Positions 63,560-64,000 of a DNA stretch of 64,000 nt are shown here, one piece after another (positions within the stretch are counted from its first letter, which is position 1; each line of letters starts with the position of its first letter). Origin of the DNA: Terriglobia bacterium (lineage in GTDB: Bacteria > Acidobacteriota > Terriglobia > Terriglobales > Acidobacteriaceae); contig JAIQFD010000005.1 of NCBI GenBank assembly GCA_020073495.1, positions 177,132-241,131 on the forward strand, read 5' to 3'. Both the position numbers and the translations under genes were made by a program. The notes below the pieces were generated by a model. It saw nothing but the letters and a program-made list of their open reading frames with translations, had not been told where the DNA came from and did not search any database.

Positions 63560-64000
63560 TTGTTTTGACGGCCAGAAATTGGGCTGCAAGTTATTGATCA
63601 ACAGGAGGTAAGGGATATCTGCGAGTGGCGCTCAGCGCTGCGCCATTGGACGAAAAGATGCAAACTCTTTCACTTTGTGTGCGGTTCGTCTGCACTATCA
63701 ATGGGTGTCTGGCTAACGCGTGCGGAGCACACGAGTGTCGCTGATTGCCAGCTAGGTAACCTGCAATCAGCCCCGCGGTGGGCCAGCAGGAACCACGGTG
63801 TCGTTCGAATCCCCAGGCTGTTGGGTACGTTAGTCAAGGTCGCGCTTGCAATGCGCTGCGACCACTGTCGAGAGATCCCCTTATCACCAGCAATCGGTTA
63901 CTAGTGAGAAGAGCTGTTCTCGACCGTTATCGTCCGCACCGTCGGGCCTGGAGGACGATTCCAGAACACCTTCGTGTGGAATGCAGCTCAGGACCATGCC
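63560..64000. other. Non-coding end of the window
   Basis: I see no gene, RNA or repeat in the last 440 bases. Short open frames near 63677-63904 have no ribosome site or protein features. Confidence 0.5.

Noticed and set aside
63900..64000. Partial gene at the right edge (frame containing KVFWNRPPGPTVRTITV on the reverse strand)
   Set aside because: An in-frame stop lies a few codons upstream of the stretch, leaving too little to call a gene.

Overview
The window looks like a chromosomal segment of a soil or aquatic Acidobacteriota (Terriglobia-like) genome. This rests on gene content, not on any search: three very large TonB-dependent-type outer-membrane proteins with an N-terminal carboxypeptidase-regulatory-like domain, a GWxTD-domain protein, a Ser/Thr kinase fused to a beta-propeller, PEP-CTERM proteins with an XrtA-type polysaccharide deacetylase, and high GC with GTG/TTG starts. 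About 41 protein genes are supported. No rRNA, tRNA, CRISPR array or prophage was seen.

Layout. 1-4.7 kb: the start of a protoglobin-domain sensor (cut by the window edge), a histidine-acceptor-only protein, an NtrC-type regulator, and a reverse operon hemA / TPR protein / hemerythrin. 5.1-8.2 kb: a small His/Cys protein and an Oar-like outer-membrane protein. 8.7-14.1 kb: a Crp/Fnr regulator divergent from a second hemerythrin, then pyruvate:ferredoxin oxidoreductase. 14.2-17 kb: an accessory patch with a membrane protein, an IS200/RAYT-like element with nested hairpin ends, an 86-bp tandem repeat and a PD-(D/E)XK nuclease-like gene. 17.1-26.2 kb: kinase-propeller, DinB-like protein, ADP-forming acyl-CoA synthetase/GNAT fusion, GWxTD protein and a TPR lipoprotein. 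26.4-30 kb: a second Oar-like protein. 30.2-38.2 kb: a 49-aa ORF, an Rrf2 regulator and a convergent five-gene Cus/Czc-type metal efflux operon containing a NosL-like protein. 38.4-46.9 kb: a porin, then a second tripartite RND pump. 47-54.1 kb: a PEP-CTERM/exopolysaccharide regulatory island (PEP-CTERM protein, deacetylase, two sigma-54 activators, PilZ protein, histidine kinase). 54.1-63.5 kb: a third Oar-like protein, an amidohydrolase, a PilZ-GAF-zinc-ribbon membrane protein, a coiled-coil protein, two STAS proteins and a second PEP-CTERM protein.

Two regulatory themes link separate parts of the window. First, a near-perfect palindrome TGTGAC-N4-GTCACA (one or no mismatches) lies upstream of the Crp/Fnr-hemerythrin pair, of the Rrf2 gene and of the Cus-type operon. 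The Crp/Fnr protein carries a CRP-like recognition helix (RETVSR) that fits this half-site. Second, sites matching the sigma-54 -24/-12 pattern with exact spacing precede the PEP-CTERM gene at 47 kb, a sigma-54 activator gene and a PilZ gene. Weaker matches precede the deacetylase and the second PEP-CTERM gene. Together these suggest an oxygen/NO/copper-responsive circuit and a sigma-54 surface-polymer circuit; both are inferences from sequence.
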